Positions 20,120-28,970 of a stretch of DNA of 28,970 nucleotides are shown here, piece after piece. Below the pieces are notes generated by a model that worked only from the letters and a program-made list of their open reading frames with translations, did no database searches and had not been told where the DNA came from. The translations under genes and the position numbers were made by a program. This stretch comes from Botryllus schlosseri (lineage: Eukaryota; Chordata; Ascidiacea; Stolidobranchia; Styelidae). The stretch lies in assembly GCA_000444245.1 (NCBI GenBank), contig ATSW01014407.1, positions 1-28,970 on the forward strand, written 5' to 3'. Numbering within the stretch: the stretch's first letter is position 1; the number at the start of each line of letters is the position of its first letter.

Positions 20120-20509
20120 ATGATCTCATGTGAATTCGTGCCGCTGTCCAATTCCACCCTTTTTATTCGAATATGTGCCCCAGAACAACATTTCCTCAAT
20201 GATAATATCAATATTTCTATCTCAACAAGCTATAAAAATGAGAATATATCGTCACATGCTAATATCAGTTATATTTTGCACTTTCACGGCATCAAAGTCC
20301 CACTTAACGTGATTTCTTCTATGCATTCACTGGCACTTCTACTTAATGTTACATTTATGTACTGCATAGCAACGCAGATATACTGCAGAAAAGTATTGCA
20401 AATAAAAAATATTTGTCTATTCCGAGTTGAGTTTTACATTACGAATTTCGAGGGACTAAGACTGCACGCCAGTTGTTACCAAACTCTTTTGAGCGCGACA
20501 CAAGTCTGA
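20120..20509 (+). CDS. Unrecognised 129-codon open frame, doubtful
   Basis: AT-rich frame starting MISCEFVPLSNSTLF, with several N-glycosylation-like sequons and one hydrophobic stretch (LALLLNVTFMYCIATQIYC). No domain is recognised, no splice context is obvious, and codon use follows the local base composition. It could be chance. Confidence 0.15.
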   Translation: MISCEFVPLSNSTLFIRICAPEQHFLNDNINISISTSYKNENISSHANISYILHFHGIKVPLNVISSMHSLALLLNVTFMYCIATQIYCRKVLQIKNICLFRVEFYITNFEGLRLHASCYQTLLSATQV

Positions 20510-20762
20510 GATTTATGTACATATAACCCCAGCCGAGCCTCAAAAACCGACGAAATTGCATTGTAATGTTAAAGCGCTACGCTCTTCCGGACTGTAAGAA
20601 ATAGACAAGGCAACGACAACCAGTTGACTTATACGGTACTACGAAAGAGTGATTATTTACCAGCAAATCATTAATTCAACGTGATTGATGAAACTGAACT
20701 CCCATCGTCATTATAGCGTTGAGGCGATTGCGAGTCGTTATTTCATTAGCAGCAGTCATAGT

Positions 20763-22016
20763 CAGAGGTGGTCGGTAACGAAGTTCTTCTACTTTTTCGA
20801 AGTACTCAAGTAGTTTTCCGCTACTTGCGGTACTTACTCAAGTAACTCTGATTCCCGCTACTTCTACTTCGTAAAATGTTGTGATCTACTTACTTACTTC
20901 TCGCTATTTTCAGTTTGTCAAGTAGAAGTAGTGTAATTCTCCAGTCAGAAAAATAGCCTGACGAATTTTGGGGCGGTTTTCGCGAAGTACCAACATTCAA
21001 TTATCATAAAAGTTAAGTGAAGACTAGAACTTTCGTCGCGCTTCGCGCACGGTACATATTTGGAGTGAAAAATATGTTTTCACGAAAGTATCGATGAATA
21101 TACTTTAGGTAACGGGCTGAGTGGTTCCGTTCACGCCGCATTGTCGCCCATATGAAATATTTCATCACAATAAATATGGCCCATACATTTGAAACTACCG
21201 TTTCGCAGTCTAGCAATTACCTATCATATCGTAATCTAGCAGCCCAAGGCGTGTGTCCTAATCTGGAAAGGTGGAATCTGACTTTTTTTACGTTAGACCT
21301 GTTTTAGCAGAACACCGTGGAAACTTTCTGGACAAAAGAGATGAAATATATTTTCCGCTTTTTGGAAGTAGTAGACCTATTGGTAGTTCTTCTTCAATTC
21401 ACAGTATCATACTTTCAAGTTCTAATTAGTTTCAGTTCTTTTTTTTCTGGAGATCACACATGTTTAAGTATAAAAGCAAGTGTAGTAATGCCTCTGTTTT
21501 CCGGAAATATAGCTACACTATAGGACATTTTTACGATCTGATAAATTTTTTATTAACATATACTAATCGATCAAAGTGTTAACACCGTATCCGATACAAC
21601 TTTTCCGTATTATAATATGGGGGAGGGTGCCATGGCATGTTGTTCTAAAATGGGGTGTTCGAGTAAACAAAGGATTCGGATCGCATTTCCATATCAACAC
21701 TATCATTTGCATCACATGATGCGGACGAATAGTTATTCTGTCAAAAATTGCTACCTCCTGGGATGCATCAATATGAATCAAGCTCTCCACACCTTCCGTA
21801 TAGCTCAATTTGCAGCTTTTGACAGTCCATGCGAATGAATTGTGACCGTTTTCACAACTACGTACTTACTTGAGTAGATTTAAAGTCAGTCAATTCTACT
21901 TCAAGTAGTTTTGGTGACCTATGGAAGAAGTACTTCTACTCGTACTTGAGAAAATTTTTGCGTCGCTACTTCTACTTCTACTTGAGTAGCTTTATTGACT
22001 ACTTTGACCACCTCTG
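20763..22016. mobile_element. 1.25-kb hAT-like element with CAGAGGTGGTC ends and CTACTT/ACTTGAGTAG arrays
   Basis: The ends CAGAGGTGGTC (20763) and GACCACCTCTG (22006-22016) are exact 11-bp inverted repeats. Next to each end, CTACTTCTACTT and ACTCAAGTAG-type words repeat for about 150 bp in mirrored orientation. GTCGCGCTTCGCGCAC lies at 21036. Flanking duplication is decayed at best (ATAG shared). Frames inside (21013-21216 minus, 21317-21523 plus, 21563-21838) have no transposase motifs. Confidence 0.72.
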
Positions 22017-22052
22017 GATAGCCGATAAATCTGTGATCATATAGATATTCGT

Positions 22053-22142
22053 GTACAATTGAATAGTATGTTCATTGTTCATATTGAAATTTTCGGCTGA
22101 CACTTGTCAGGGATTATCGTCAGCAGCTACTAGAGATTTGGA
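22053..22142. repeat. Dispersed palindromic repeat, copy 2
   Basis: ACAATTGAATAGTATGTTC then TCGGCTGACACTTGTCAG then TCAGCAGCTACTAGAGATT follow the order of copy 1 (6897). Only one arm is present. It abuts the right end of the hAT at 20763-22016. Confidence 0.5.
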
Positions 22143-23183
22143 AACGTCCTGTTGTTGCGAAAAATTATCGAGACGGCAGATTTCTTGCTGTCGAGAGAGC
22201 CCGTTCGCACTTTCATTTTGGTGCTTTGGAGTCGACCTTTATCAAAATACTCCAGCCAAGTCTGTGCCAACAGAAGGAGTTCGTGTACTATCTAAAATAG
22301 TACATTGAGTTTAAGCCAGGGCTTTTACTGATGGCTCAATTCACATAATTTTACGATAATCGTTCGAACAATTAGGAATTCTTGCTACGTTGGCATCACC
22401 TTTGCTAACTAACCAGTAACCAGTAACCCTGTTTATACGTAGGCGCCAAACCTGGGTAGGCTGGATTTGCCGCGCTTACTCCGTAATTACTGTATTACAG
22501 GTATACCCTCAAATTCGTAATCAGCAAAACACCAATGGCCATTGGCAAACTGTGTGTTTCGAAAGATAATGTAAACCATGCATGTCACAAAACGTAATTG
22601 ATGCTTATGTGAGATGTGCATGAGCAACATACCTAATTAGTAATGAGACGAATATATAAGTGACGCTATAGGATATAACCATGACCTTGCTGCACAGTGC
22701 ACACGGCACATGTTGATTTAGAGGCGCGCATGTCGCACGCCGAGAGACATTGTCTTCTTTTTGGATAGGACGAGAAAATGCACGTTCTCCGTTGATAGTT
22801 TTTAATCGTAGCGTCATATTGGATAGTGTGTTATCGCTTTCCTTAATGCATTGAAATTCGTTCAAGCGCTCGTTTACTCCAGTATCGATTTGCGAACGCA
22901 AATAGCGAAATGCATCGAAGCACCCCAGATCGCTATTATAGTACGCATAGCGTAGAATTGCCGCGATGCGAGCTAGTCAATGCGGTGTCCGAACCCTACA
23001 CTGGTGTTGAATATAAGAGGGCTATCCTATTAGTGATTGGATGTTCGCTTTCCAATTTCTAATCATCAATTTTGTGTATTCATTCTTGTCTGCTTGATAC
23101 ACTCGTATTCTAGAATTGTTGCGCAATGTCACTTGCGAGCTTGCAGTATAATTGGTTGCTGACTTGTAAAGTGCACGTCAGGG
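22143..23183. other. No supported gene
   Basis: A 98-codon minus frame (22605-22901) has no recognised domain. No repeat was recognised. Confidence 0.35.
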
Positions 23184-23614
23184 CTGTTCAAACATAACTT
23201 TTTTTACGGATTCCAGCCATTCACTGATTAAATTGTCAGGTTACCCTAAAAAACGCCGCACACCAAATTTGGTTCAATTCCAACAAGTATAGGACTCCAC
23301 AGATCCAATTAAAATTTTTAATTTATTAGGGGAAATTAAACGAAAAATTGAAATAACTGCGCTTGTACTGGCTGGAATTGAGCCAAATTTGTTTTGCATT
23401 GTCTTGGAAGACAGCTTAACAATTTCACGGGGTTGGCAGAAAATTTTTTAATTTTTTTCACTTTCCCCTAATAAATTAAAATTTTTAATTGGATCTGCAG
23501 TATCCTGTACTTGTTAGAATTGAACCAAATTTGGTGTGCAGCGTTTGTTGGGGTAACCTGACAATTTAATCAGTGAATGGCTGGAATCGGGAGAAAAAAG
23601 TTATTTTTGAACAG
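23184..23614. mobile_element. 431-bp fold-back element
   Basis: The left arm starts CTGTTCAAACATAACTTTTT and the right arm ends AAAAGTTATTTTTGAACAG. The arms (about 150 bp each, 23184-23335 and 23463-23614) are close inverted repeats, including TCCAATTAAAATTTTTAATT. Three copies of the 60-bp CCAAATTTGG motif lie at 23231-23288 (minus), 23366-23425 and 23508-23567 (plus). No flanking duplication was seen. It is related to 13590-14643. Confidence 0.78.
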
Positions 23615-24060
23615 TATTACGCTGCACGATGTTGAATTAAGTTCTCAAATATTAATGTAGCTGTACCACCAGTTTGTCAGTGGCACTAATTTTAAGTTTA
23701 TTCGATTCGTTTGAAGCGGAACTTTCTATACTATACTCCACTAAACTTGATCGACGACAGACGGATTGGTAACGGGCGCACAAATATCGAATTTGAAACC
23801 ATTGGGTATATTTGGTGAAAAGTGGATTTCGGCTGATAAGGTCGCGACGTGCGTTGAATTCTGCAGTTACGTCTGAACAAATCGCACCATTTCAGTATTA
23901 AATTGAAGTGTATGGCTTGATATAAACGAGCGTAGTACCGGTATTAAAACATCCCGTCACTGTTATTATGCTTTATCATGTGTACAATGTCATAGGACTT
24001 TGCATAACCCCACAAAATGATGGTTCCTAGCGACGTCTACAACCGAACCATATAATAGTT
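23615..24060. other. No feature recognised
   Basis: Unique-looking sequence without a convincing frame or repeat. Confidence 0.35.
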
Positions 24061-24183
24061 GCCGGAGCTGGAGTCGGAGCAGTGGTATCACTGGAGCTTG
24101 GAGCCGGAGCTAATTCATCATAGAAGAGAGCTCCGGAGCCGGAGTTTGAGCAGTTTGAAATTTACGACAGCTCCAACGCCCTG
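24061..24183. mobile_element. Right-end fragment of the GGAGCCGGAGC hAT
   Basis: It aligns with about 2975-3097: GGAGCAGTGGTATCA, GGAGCCGGAGCTAATTCATC and AGCTCCAACGCCCTG at the terminus. The left end is missing, so it is a truncated copy. Confidence 0.75.
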
Positions 24184-24245
24184 GTTTAAGCGATCTCTTC
24201 GCTCCGGTCATTCGAAATTTCATGCCGAAGACGTCATATTTTGTG

Positions 24246-24352
24246 ATAGTTGCAGATGATTACCGTTGACGGGTGTCAGCCGAATATATTGGGGTATGCA
24301 ATAACAATATACTATTCAATTGTAAATTGAAGTTTTGTACCTTCAAGAAGCT
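24246..24352. repeat. Dispersed palindromic repeat, copy 3
   Basis: GTTGACGGGTGTCAGCCGAA then TATATTGGGGTATGC then TTCAATTGTAAATTGAAGTT. It matches both flanks of copy 1. Confidence 0.5.
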
Positions 24353-25527
24353 CGTCGCCTGTGTGTATCTCACGGGAGAAGGAAAGTCATTGCTACAAAT
24401 ATTTGCTTGCCTTTATATTTATACAATTATCGCCCTACGTTTTTTAGGCTTACTTTTGTCGTGCACCACACAGCAGAGCAAAGCCCGCATACAAGAATAC
24501 GAATCAGTGATTTGCGTCCAATATCTTGAATAGGCGTATCTGACAAATAACTGGTCCTAATCCGAAAAAAACGCACTGAGTACCGATGTCGAAGAATCCG
24601 ATTGTACAATTGGGCTGCTATAATGCTATAGAGATATATTGAAGAAACGTGTAGGTCTATTAAAATCTAAGCAACTAGATATGATAAGCTGCTATTTCGA
24701 TTTTGTATCATGAGCATTTCGGACTTCGACAAAAGTAATCAGCGACTGAGAGCGAGAGAGAAAATTCTTTCATTTGTCAACCATGATTAAAATGAAAACA
24801 AATAGGGACTAATTTTGTGATATCGGTGTTTATGTCATGTGATGTTCTTGCATCCATTGCTTGCTCAGAGTCAACACTGCTCACATGGGATCGAAGCACT
24901 CGACGCCCCTCCCATTTTTAACTGGAAACTCTGTCCTTCTGAAAATGCCGTAAAATATAACTTTAGAATTGAATCTAGTTTGTCTTCTTTCAGTAAGTAA
25001 GTTGTAATTCCTGTTCTGGTTGCGAGCTTTGAAAGAGGAGTACTGTAGTTCCAGTTCTAGTCGAAAATACAGTAGTTTGTATAAGCCTACACATCTAGGC
25101 CTTTTTAGTCGCACGTGTCTCGAACAGGAATTGGAGTTCAACCAGTTTCAGTCACGATCAAGATCAGCGTAGTAAAAGAGGGTCGAGATCTGAATGTATA
25201 ACTTCTACTCATTTAACACTTGCGATGTCGCGCGTAGTTGTCGTTAGTCATCGCTAAGATGCCAACATGATTCATTTTTGTCAACGTCATCGTTTCGTTT
25301 CGTCTTGATCGATGAACAATCGAACGCGCCACGAAGTTGAAGCTTCTCAAGTAAATATGTTTTGATAACACCTTCATATGGCATTTAAAAGCATTACGCA
25401 TTACTCATACTTGCTGTGTGTCACAAAAAATGGTCTTACCACAGCCTCCGGCATACGTTTGTACGTCTAGGCTTATTGATTAGGAAGATCTGGGGAAGTT
25501 CGGGATGTTATTTAGATGCTAAGATTG
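24353..25527. other. No supported gene
   Basis: Overlapping short frames at 24273-24609 and 24881-25141 (minus) show no domains or splice context. No repeat was recognised. Confidence 0.35.
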
Positions 25528-25917
25528 TAGGGTTACCATATTTGGGAATCGGGAAAGGAGGGCACTTTTTCAAAATTTTCAGACTTGCAATACTGGAGTA
25601 AAATCAGGAATAAATGGTACATTTACCACCAAAATATAGTTGGTTGACTAATAAAAGGGTCAACTTTCTCGCTCAACTCTCGAAATACAGGTTTTTCTTT
25701 CACATTTTCCGTTGGTTGACTAAAAAAAGAGGTCGTCGCACACGTTCGAACCAAGAATTTCTTGTTTAACGTCATTTAAGCCCATTTTCACTCGAATCTA
25801 TCCGTCATCTTAGCTCTAAAAGCTCTAAAGGAGGTCAAGTTGCCAAAAATGAGGACATTAAGGGCACTCGGAGGACATTTTCAGAAACCTCAAAAAGGAG
25901 GACGTATGGTAACCCTG
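25528..25917. mobile_element. Non-autonomous hAT, TAGGGTTACCATA family
   Basis: TAGGGTTACCATA at 25528 and TATGGTAACCCTG at 25905-25917. The interior shares GGTTGACTAAAAAA, AGGGTCAACTTTCTCGCTCA and CTTTCACA with the 1308 copy in the same orientation. The flanking duplication is not preserved. Confidence 0.78.
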
Positions 25918-25948
25918 TATTATGATAATATAATAATGATATATATTA

Positions 25949-26050
25949 GGGTTGTCCATAATTTGGAAGATCTTACAAATGCTCCGTTTTAATGACTTAT
26001 TCTATAGATTATTATTGATAAAAAACAACAATTGGCCAAAAAGAAGCTCA
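25949..26050. repeat. Truncated end of a TAGGGTTG-type hAT
   Basis: TAGGGTTGTCCATAATTTGG matches the left end of this family with one extra base. No right end follows. Confidence 0.35.
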
Positions 26051-26129
26051 CAGGAAAGCCGTTAAGATTTCGTGCGAAGCGTTTGAAAGTAGCTGCCGAA
26101 GAATGGGCGTGTTTGGGTCGAGTTTGAAA

Positions 26130-26369
26130 CAGAGTCAGGTCAGTAACGAAGTAGGCCTACCTCTACTTTTTCAGAGTAGTCAAGAGGATTTTGCTTATAC
26201 TTGCACTACGTACTCAAGCGTTTGTGATTTTGTGCTACTCCTTTTTAACAGTTTTCAGTTTGTCAGACCAAATTTGGCCTACAATTGTTGGGTTATTTTT
26301 ATATACACGGAAATCACTATTCCTACCTCAACTTGACTACCAACTATACCACTAGTTTGACCACCTCTG
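26130..26369. mobile_element. Short CAGAGGTGGTC-family hAT copy upstream of the C3-like gene
   Basis: Degraded left end CAGAGTCAGGTCAGTAACGAAG; exact right end GACCACCTCTG. It shares CTCTACTTTTTCAGAGTAGT and GTTTTCAGTTTGTCA with the 20763 copy. 240 bp, probably an internal deletion derivative. Confidence 0.62.
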
Positions 26370-26735
26370 GCCAAGCACCACACTTCTACGGAGCAACGAA
26401 AGCAAACTATATATGCCGATTGCCGAAATTATAAAATCATGAGCAGGCTATAACGCACTTTACTTCAAACATTCAAAACCTTCCCGCGGGCCACACGGGT
26501 TTGACTTTCCTGCTCCAATGAAAACATCCATTTGAGACATTGTTTTGAAACAAGAATTAGCGTTACGAGACACGAATCACGCTTGGCAAAAGAACTTGAA
26601 ATCGCTGCGGGCACCGGAAAGTCTGTATTTGATGCGAGAAAAACAGGTCGCTTAAAAGTCCAAGTCATCGAAATTTTTTCAGCTGTTTAGCGCGGGATCA
26701 TCTCTGCGAAGGAAGTCATCGCATCACTGTATATC
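26370..26735. other. 5' flank of the C3-like gene
   Basis: Should hold the promoter and 5' UTR; no clear TATA box at a proper distance is seen. TTCCCGCGGGCCACAC at 26481 resembles the sub-terminal block of the hAT at 2270-2932. A 61-codon + frame without ATG (26505-26687) is unrecognised. Confidence 0.35.
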
Positions 26736-28517
26736 ATGGGACGGGTGATTTTGCTCATAAGTTTTATGGCCGCCGCTTTTGGGTAAGATCGTGTCATCAA
26801 TTGAGTTTTTCAATGTACAGTTGAAGAGATATTTAATTGTACGTCCAAAGCATCTTGCAAGCGACTGGACTTTCAGTGTTCAATGTTTAGACAATTTGAG
26901 TCAAATTTGTTCAAAGTATATATTTTGCGGTGTCAAACGTTGGCAGTTATTGTACGAGCCATTCTGAAAAATGACTGGGAATCTTCAAGAGATACCGTAG
27001 ATAACTAACCTACAGTTAGATGCGCGACATGTGACTGCACGCTTAGATAACTAGAATTTGAAATCGGCATTGTTGTCAACGATTGAGAGCCGCAATAGGT
27101 CATTGTTACGATACTTGTATTGCAGCGCTCTGATTGTTCGAAACCATGCCAATTTTCTATATTTAAGGGCACTTTTGGGGCAGTTCCAGTACCCTGACCA
27201 GATTATAATGGATATTTCCGGGATCAGTGCGACACCAGCTTTCGTATAAGACCACTTTTAATATATATTGTGCTCGAGTCGCAAGCTATATCTGTTTACA
27301 AAACTAGCAGAAATTGCCACCAGTGTCTCTGGTTGCCCAGCCGTGCAGTCCTGTGTTTCGCAACTATCCGTAGGTTAGTTATCTGAGAGACACGGTATTG
27401 GACATATTACAGCAAATGTAATCGCAAAATTTACTGCAATTCTTTTACTGCTGCAATTGCAGGGTCGCGCTTGGAAACAAACATTACCTTTTCGCGCCGC
27501 AAATTATCAGAGAAGGGGTTGACGAGACGGTCGTACTCAGTCTCCATGGCGTGAACGCTGCGAATGGGGCAGTTAGAGTCGTTGCCTCCGTGAATGTAAG
27601 TTTCAATAAGTACTTAATCGAAAGTAGTGCTTAAGTAGGGTTACCATGCGTCCTCTTTTAAGAGGATTTGTCCTCTTTTTTCAATAAATTGAAAGCTTCC
27701 TCGGAGGATGTCTAAATGTCCTTTTTTTTCGAATTTATCGTCGTTTTCTCTAAAAAGGATTAAAATGCAATGGAAACTAAGCGACCGCGACTCCGCAAAC
27801 GTGAGAGTCTTGCAGGAAATAACGTGAATCGGGCGTCGAGTCAAAGTGATGACCTTTTTTTAGTCAACACAGTACTATCGGTCGAAAATGTTTGCAAAAT
27901 CACCAGTTTTTCTGCCCGGTGCTGGCGCCGCTTTCAGAATTTATGAATGTGTCCTCTTTTTGGGATCTCAAAATATGGTAATCCTGGCTTAAGAAGCATT
28001 CGTGATTGCTCATGGGTATAGTGGGAAACCATAAAACTAACTACCAACTCTTAGGTCCGTTCATTAGAACCATATCAAGGCTACGACATGCATCACTGCA
28101 GCGAAATTATTTCGAAATTACTACACGAACTCTTTCGTTCTCGGTATCGCCCAGAATCATGTAACAAAAATCACCAACAAGATACCGGTGCATACTTGAT
28201 ACATACTGATGATTTCTGGTACCTTCTAAAGATGTACACTCTTATGATACACGATTTGTTCTGTGTTTCGGATGAATGTGAATAAAGACTCTTTCTCTCT
28301 CTCTCTCTCTCTCACTCTCTATCTATCAGGATGTATACTCGATTCTGATTCGATTACTCGAATCATTGTGCCCAGCCCCAACGACGAGTTACAATAGAAA
28401 AGTTAGACTATACTGCTTATTGCTCACAAAACAATTGTTATTTTTCAGTTAGGAGGAATAAGAAATTTCCAATACGACAACGTTGACCCGAACAAGCCAA
28501 TTAAGATGAAGATTAGA
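26736..28517 (+). CDS. Thioester-containing protein (complement C3 / alpha-2-macroglobulin superfamily), 5' end, three exons
   Basis: Exons are 26736-26782, 27463-27595 and 28449-28517. Donors are gtaaga, gtaagt and gtgagt; the acceptors end attgcag and tttttcag. Exon 1 gives a typical signal peptide (MGRVILLISFMAAAF plus two bases). Exon 2 begins with the one base needed to complete a Gly codon, then reads open for 44 codons. Exon 3 follows in phase 0 with 23 codons, giving 83 residues in all. Exon 2 carries YLFAPQIIREGVDETVVLSL, which resembles the start of the first macroglobulin domain (human C3 has ITPNILRLESEETMVL at this place). Exon 3 ends PNKPIKMKIR, plausible for the following strands. 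Such proteins are secreted, cleaved and bind targets through a thioester; that part lies beyond the window. C3, CD109-like or CPAMD8-like cannot be told apart from the N-terminus alone. Intron 1 (680 bp) and intron 2 (853 bp) both hold transposon copies. Confidence 0.72.
26992..27398. mobile_element. Inverted-repeat element in intron 1 of the C3-like gene
   Basis: ATACCGTAGATAACTAACCTAC at the left (26992) and the complement of ATACCGTGTCTCTCAGATAA then CTAACCTAC at the right (27370-27398) form a terminal inverted repeat; the left copy lacks seven bases. The 407-bp interior has no support as coding. The superfamily is unknown and no target duplication was seen. Confidence 0.5.
27636..27986. 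mobile_element. Non-autonomous hAT in intron 2 of the C3-like gene
   Basis: TAGGGTTACCATG (27636) and TATGGTAATCCTG (27974-27986) bound 351 bp. GCTTAAG flanks directly on both sides (27629-27635 and 27987-27993), a 7-bp match or 8 bp with one mismatch. CCTCTTTT blocks place it in the same orientation as the 7741 copy. A 67-codon minus frame inside is repeat shadow. Confidence 0.82.
28080..28335 (+). repeat. Retroposon-like tail with AATAAA and CT microsatellite
   Basis: GTGAATAAAGACTCTTTCTC leads straight into a (CT)n run (28289-28319). A polyadenylation-like signal followed by a simple repeat is typical of a LINE or SINE 3' end. There is no second copy here to confirm it. It lies in intron 2 of the C3-like gene. 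Confidence 0.35.
28287..28320. repeat. (CT)n microsatellite
   Basis: About 15 CT units with one interruption (CTCACTCTCT). Confidence 0.9.
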
Positions 28518-28823
28518 GTGAGTATCACTACACGATCGAATGATATTCTTGCGACCTAAATTGCACTTATAGCCTTTATACTGTTCTATAACCGCTATAC
28601 TAGATTGAGTCGAGGTAATATTTAGTCATGTACTTATTAAGTATATTAGATTTCTACCGCTAAATCGTCGCTGGGATAAGTTGCTATTTCCTGCATGTGT
28701 AAGATATTGTCAACATTTGCCAGTGTATTGAATGTATATAAACAAGATTCTCTTCCTCGAATGCGTCACTTCTAAAAAGAATATAGGAAGCCAAAAATCA
28801 ATTTCGCTGTGACAGCTCCAGGT
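28518..28823. other. Intron 3 of the C3-like gene, left part
   Basis: Begins at the donor gtgagt. No further exon is recognised before the window ends. Confidence 0.4.
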
Positions 28824-28970
28824 CGGTGTTGGGATCAAGTCACTACCTTCGAGTCACGAGTCATTTCGAGTCATTGCACATTTTGACTCGAGTCAAGTCA
28901 AGTCAATCGGTTTTCGAAGATGACTCGAGTCAAGTCAAGTCACTCGATTTTTGGAGGTGACTCGAGTCAA
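28824..28970. mobile_element. Left end of a GACTCGAGTCAAGTCA-rich DNA transposon, cut by the window edge
   Basis: CGGTGTTGGGATCAAGTCAC resembles the hAT-type end CAGTGTTGGG. It is followed by repeated TGACTCGAGTCAAGTCAAGT units at 28883, 28920 and 28958, about 38 bp apart. The other end is outside the window. Confidence 0.5.

Noticed and set aside
26505-26687. 61-codon plus-strand stretch with GTGKSVFDARKTGRL
   Set aside because: GTGKS looked like part of a P-loop, but the Gly-rich context is incomplete, there is no ATG, and it sits next to a hAT-like GCGGGCCAC block. Not enough for a gene.
1-28970. CRISPR arrays, riboswitches, bacterial operons or phage genes
   Set aside because: Spliced exons, hAT and SINE repeats show an animal genome. 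No regularly spaced direct repeats with unique spacers were seen.

Overview
This is about 29 kb of animal nuclear DNA, roughly 40% GC by eye, with two isolated N bases (near 7433 and 7934). It is gene-poor and full of decayed transposons. Spliced exons, a complement/alpha-2-macroglobulin-type gene and the mobile elements point to an invertebrate deuterostome. A tunicate is my best guess, but this is inference and not proven by the sequence.

Two host genes can be supported, both on the + strand. The first is a seven-transmembrane, receptor-like protein of 467 residues (17544-18947). Its whole coding sequence lies in one exon, just after a splice acceptor. It has a serine-rich, basic third cytoplasmic loop of about 175 residues. 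The second is the 5' end of a thioester-containing protein gene (complement C3 / A2M superfamily). It has three exons: 26736-26782 (signal peptide), 27463-27595 (start of the first macroglobulin domain) and 28449-28517. All three have consensus splice sites and matching phases, and the gene runs off the right edge.

The rest is mostly mobile DNA. From left to right: a tRNA-Leu-like relic (216-309); CAGTGG-end hAT pieces; a hAT element with an exact 8-bp target duplication at 1308-1724; a second hAT (1834-3097) with exact 14-bp inverted ends and an exact 8-bp duplication, interrupted by a third hAT (2270-2932); a fourth hAT (3305-4622, exact 8-bp duplication) inserted into an older tandem repeat; LINE-type 3' tails and a tRNA-headed SINE (5135-5384); an element with GGTTCACAC-type ends (5712-6608); and more hAT copies to 9384. 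Next come a 1.1-kb hAT (11211-12343), a broken Penelope-like retroelement (about 12575-13030, minus strand) and a large fold-back element with a 46-bp tandem array in its loop (13590-14643). After the receptor gene come another hAT (20763-22016), a second fold-back element (23184-23614) and further hAT copies, two of which frame or lie within the C3-like gene.

I see no operon-like arrangement, CRISPR, phage or other coordinated system. The regular structure here is nested and iterated transposon architecture plus two unrelated host genes.
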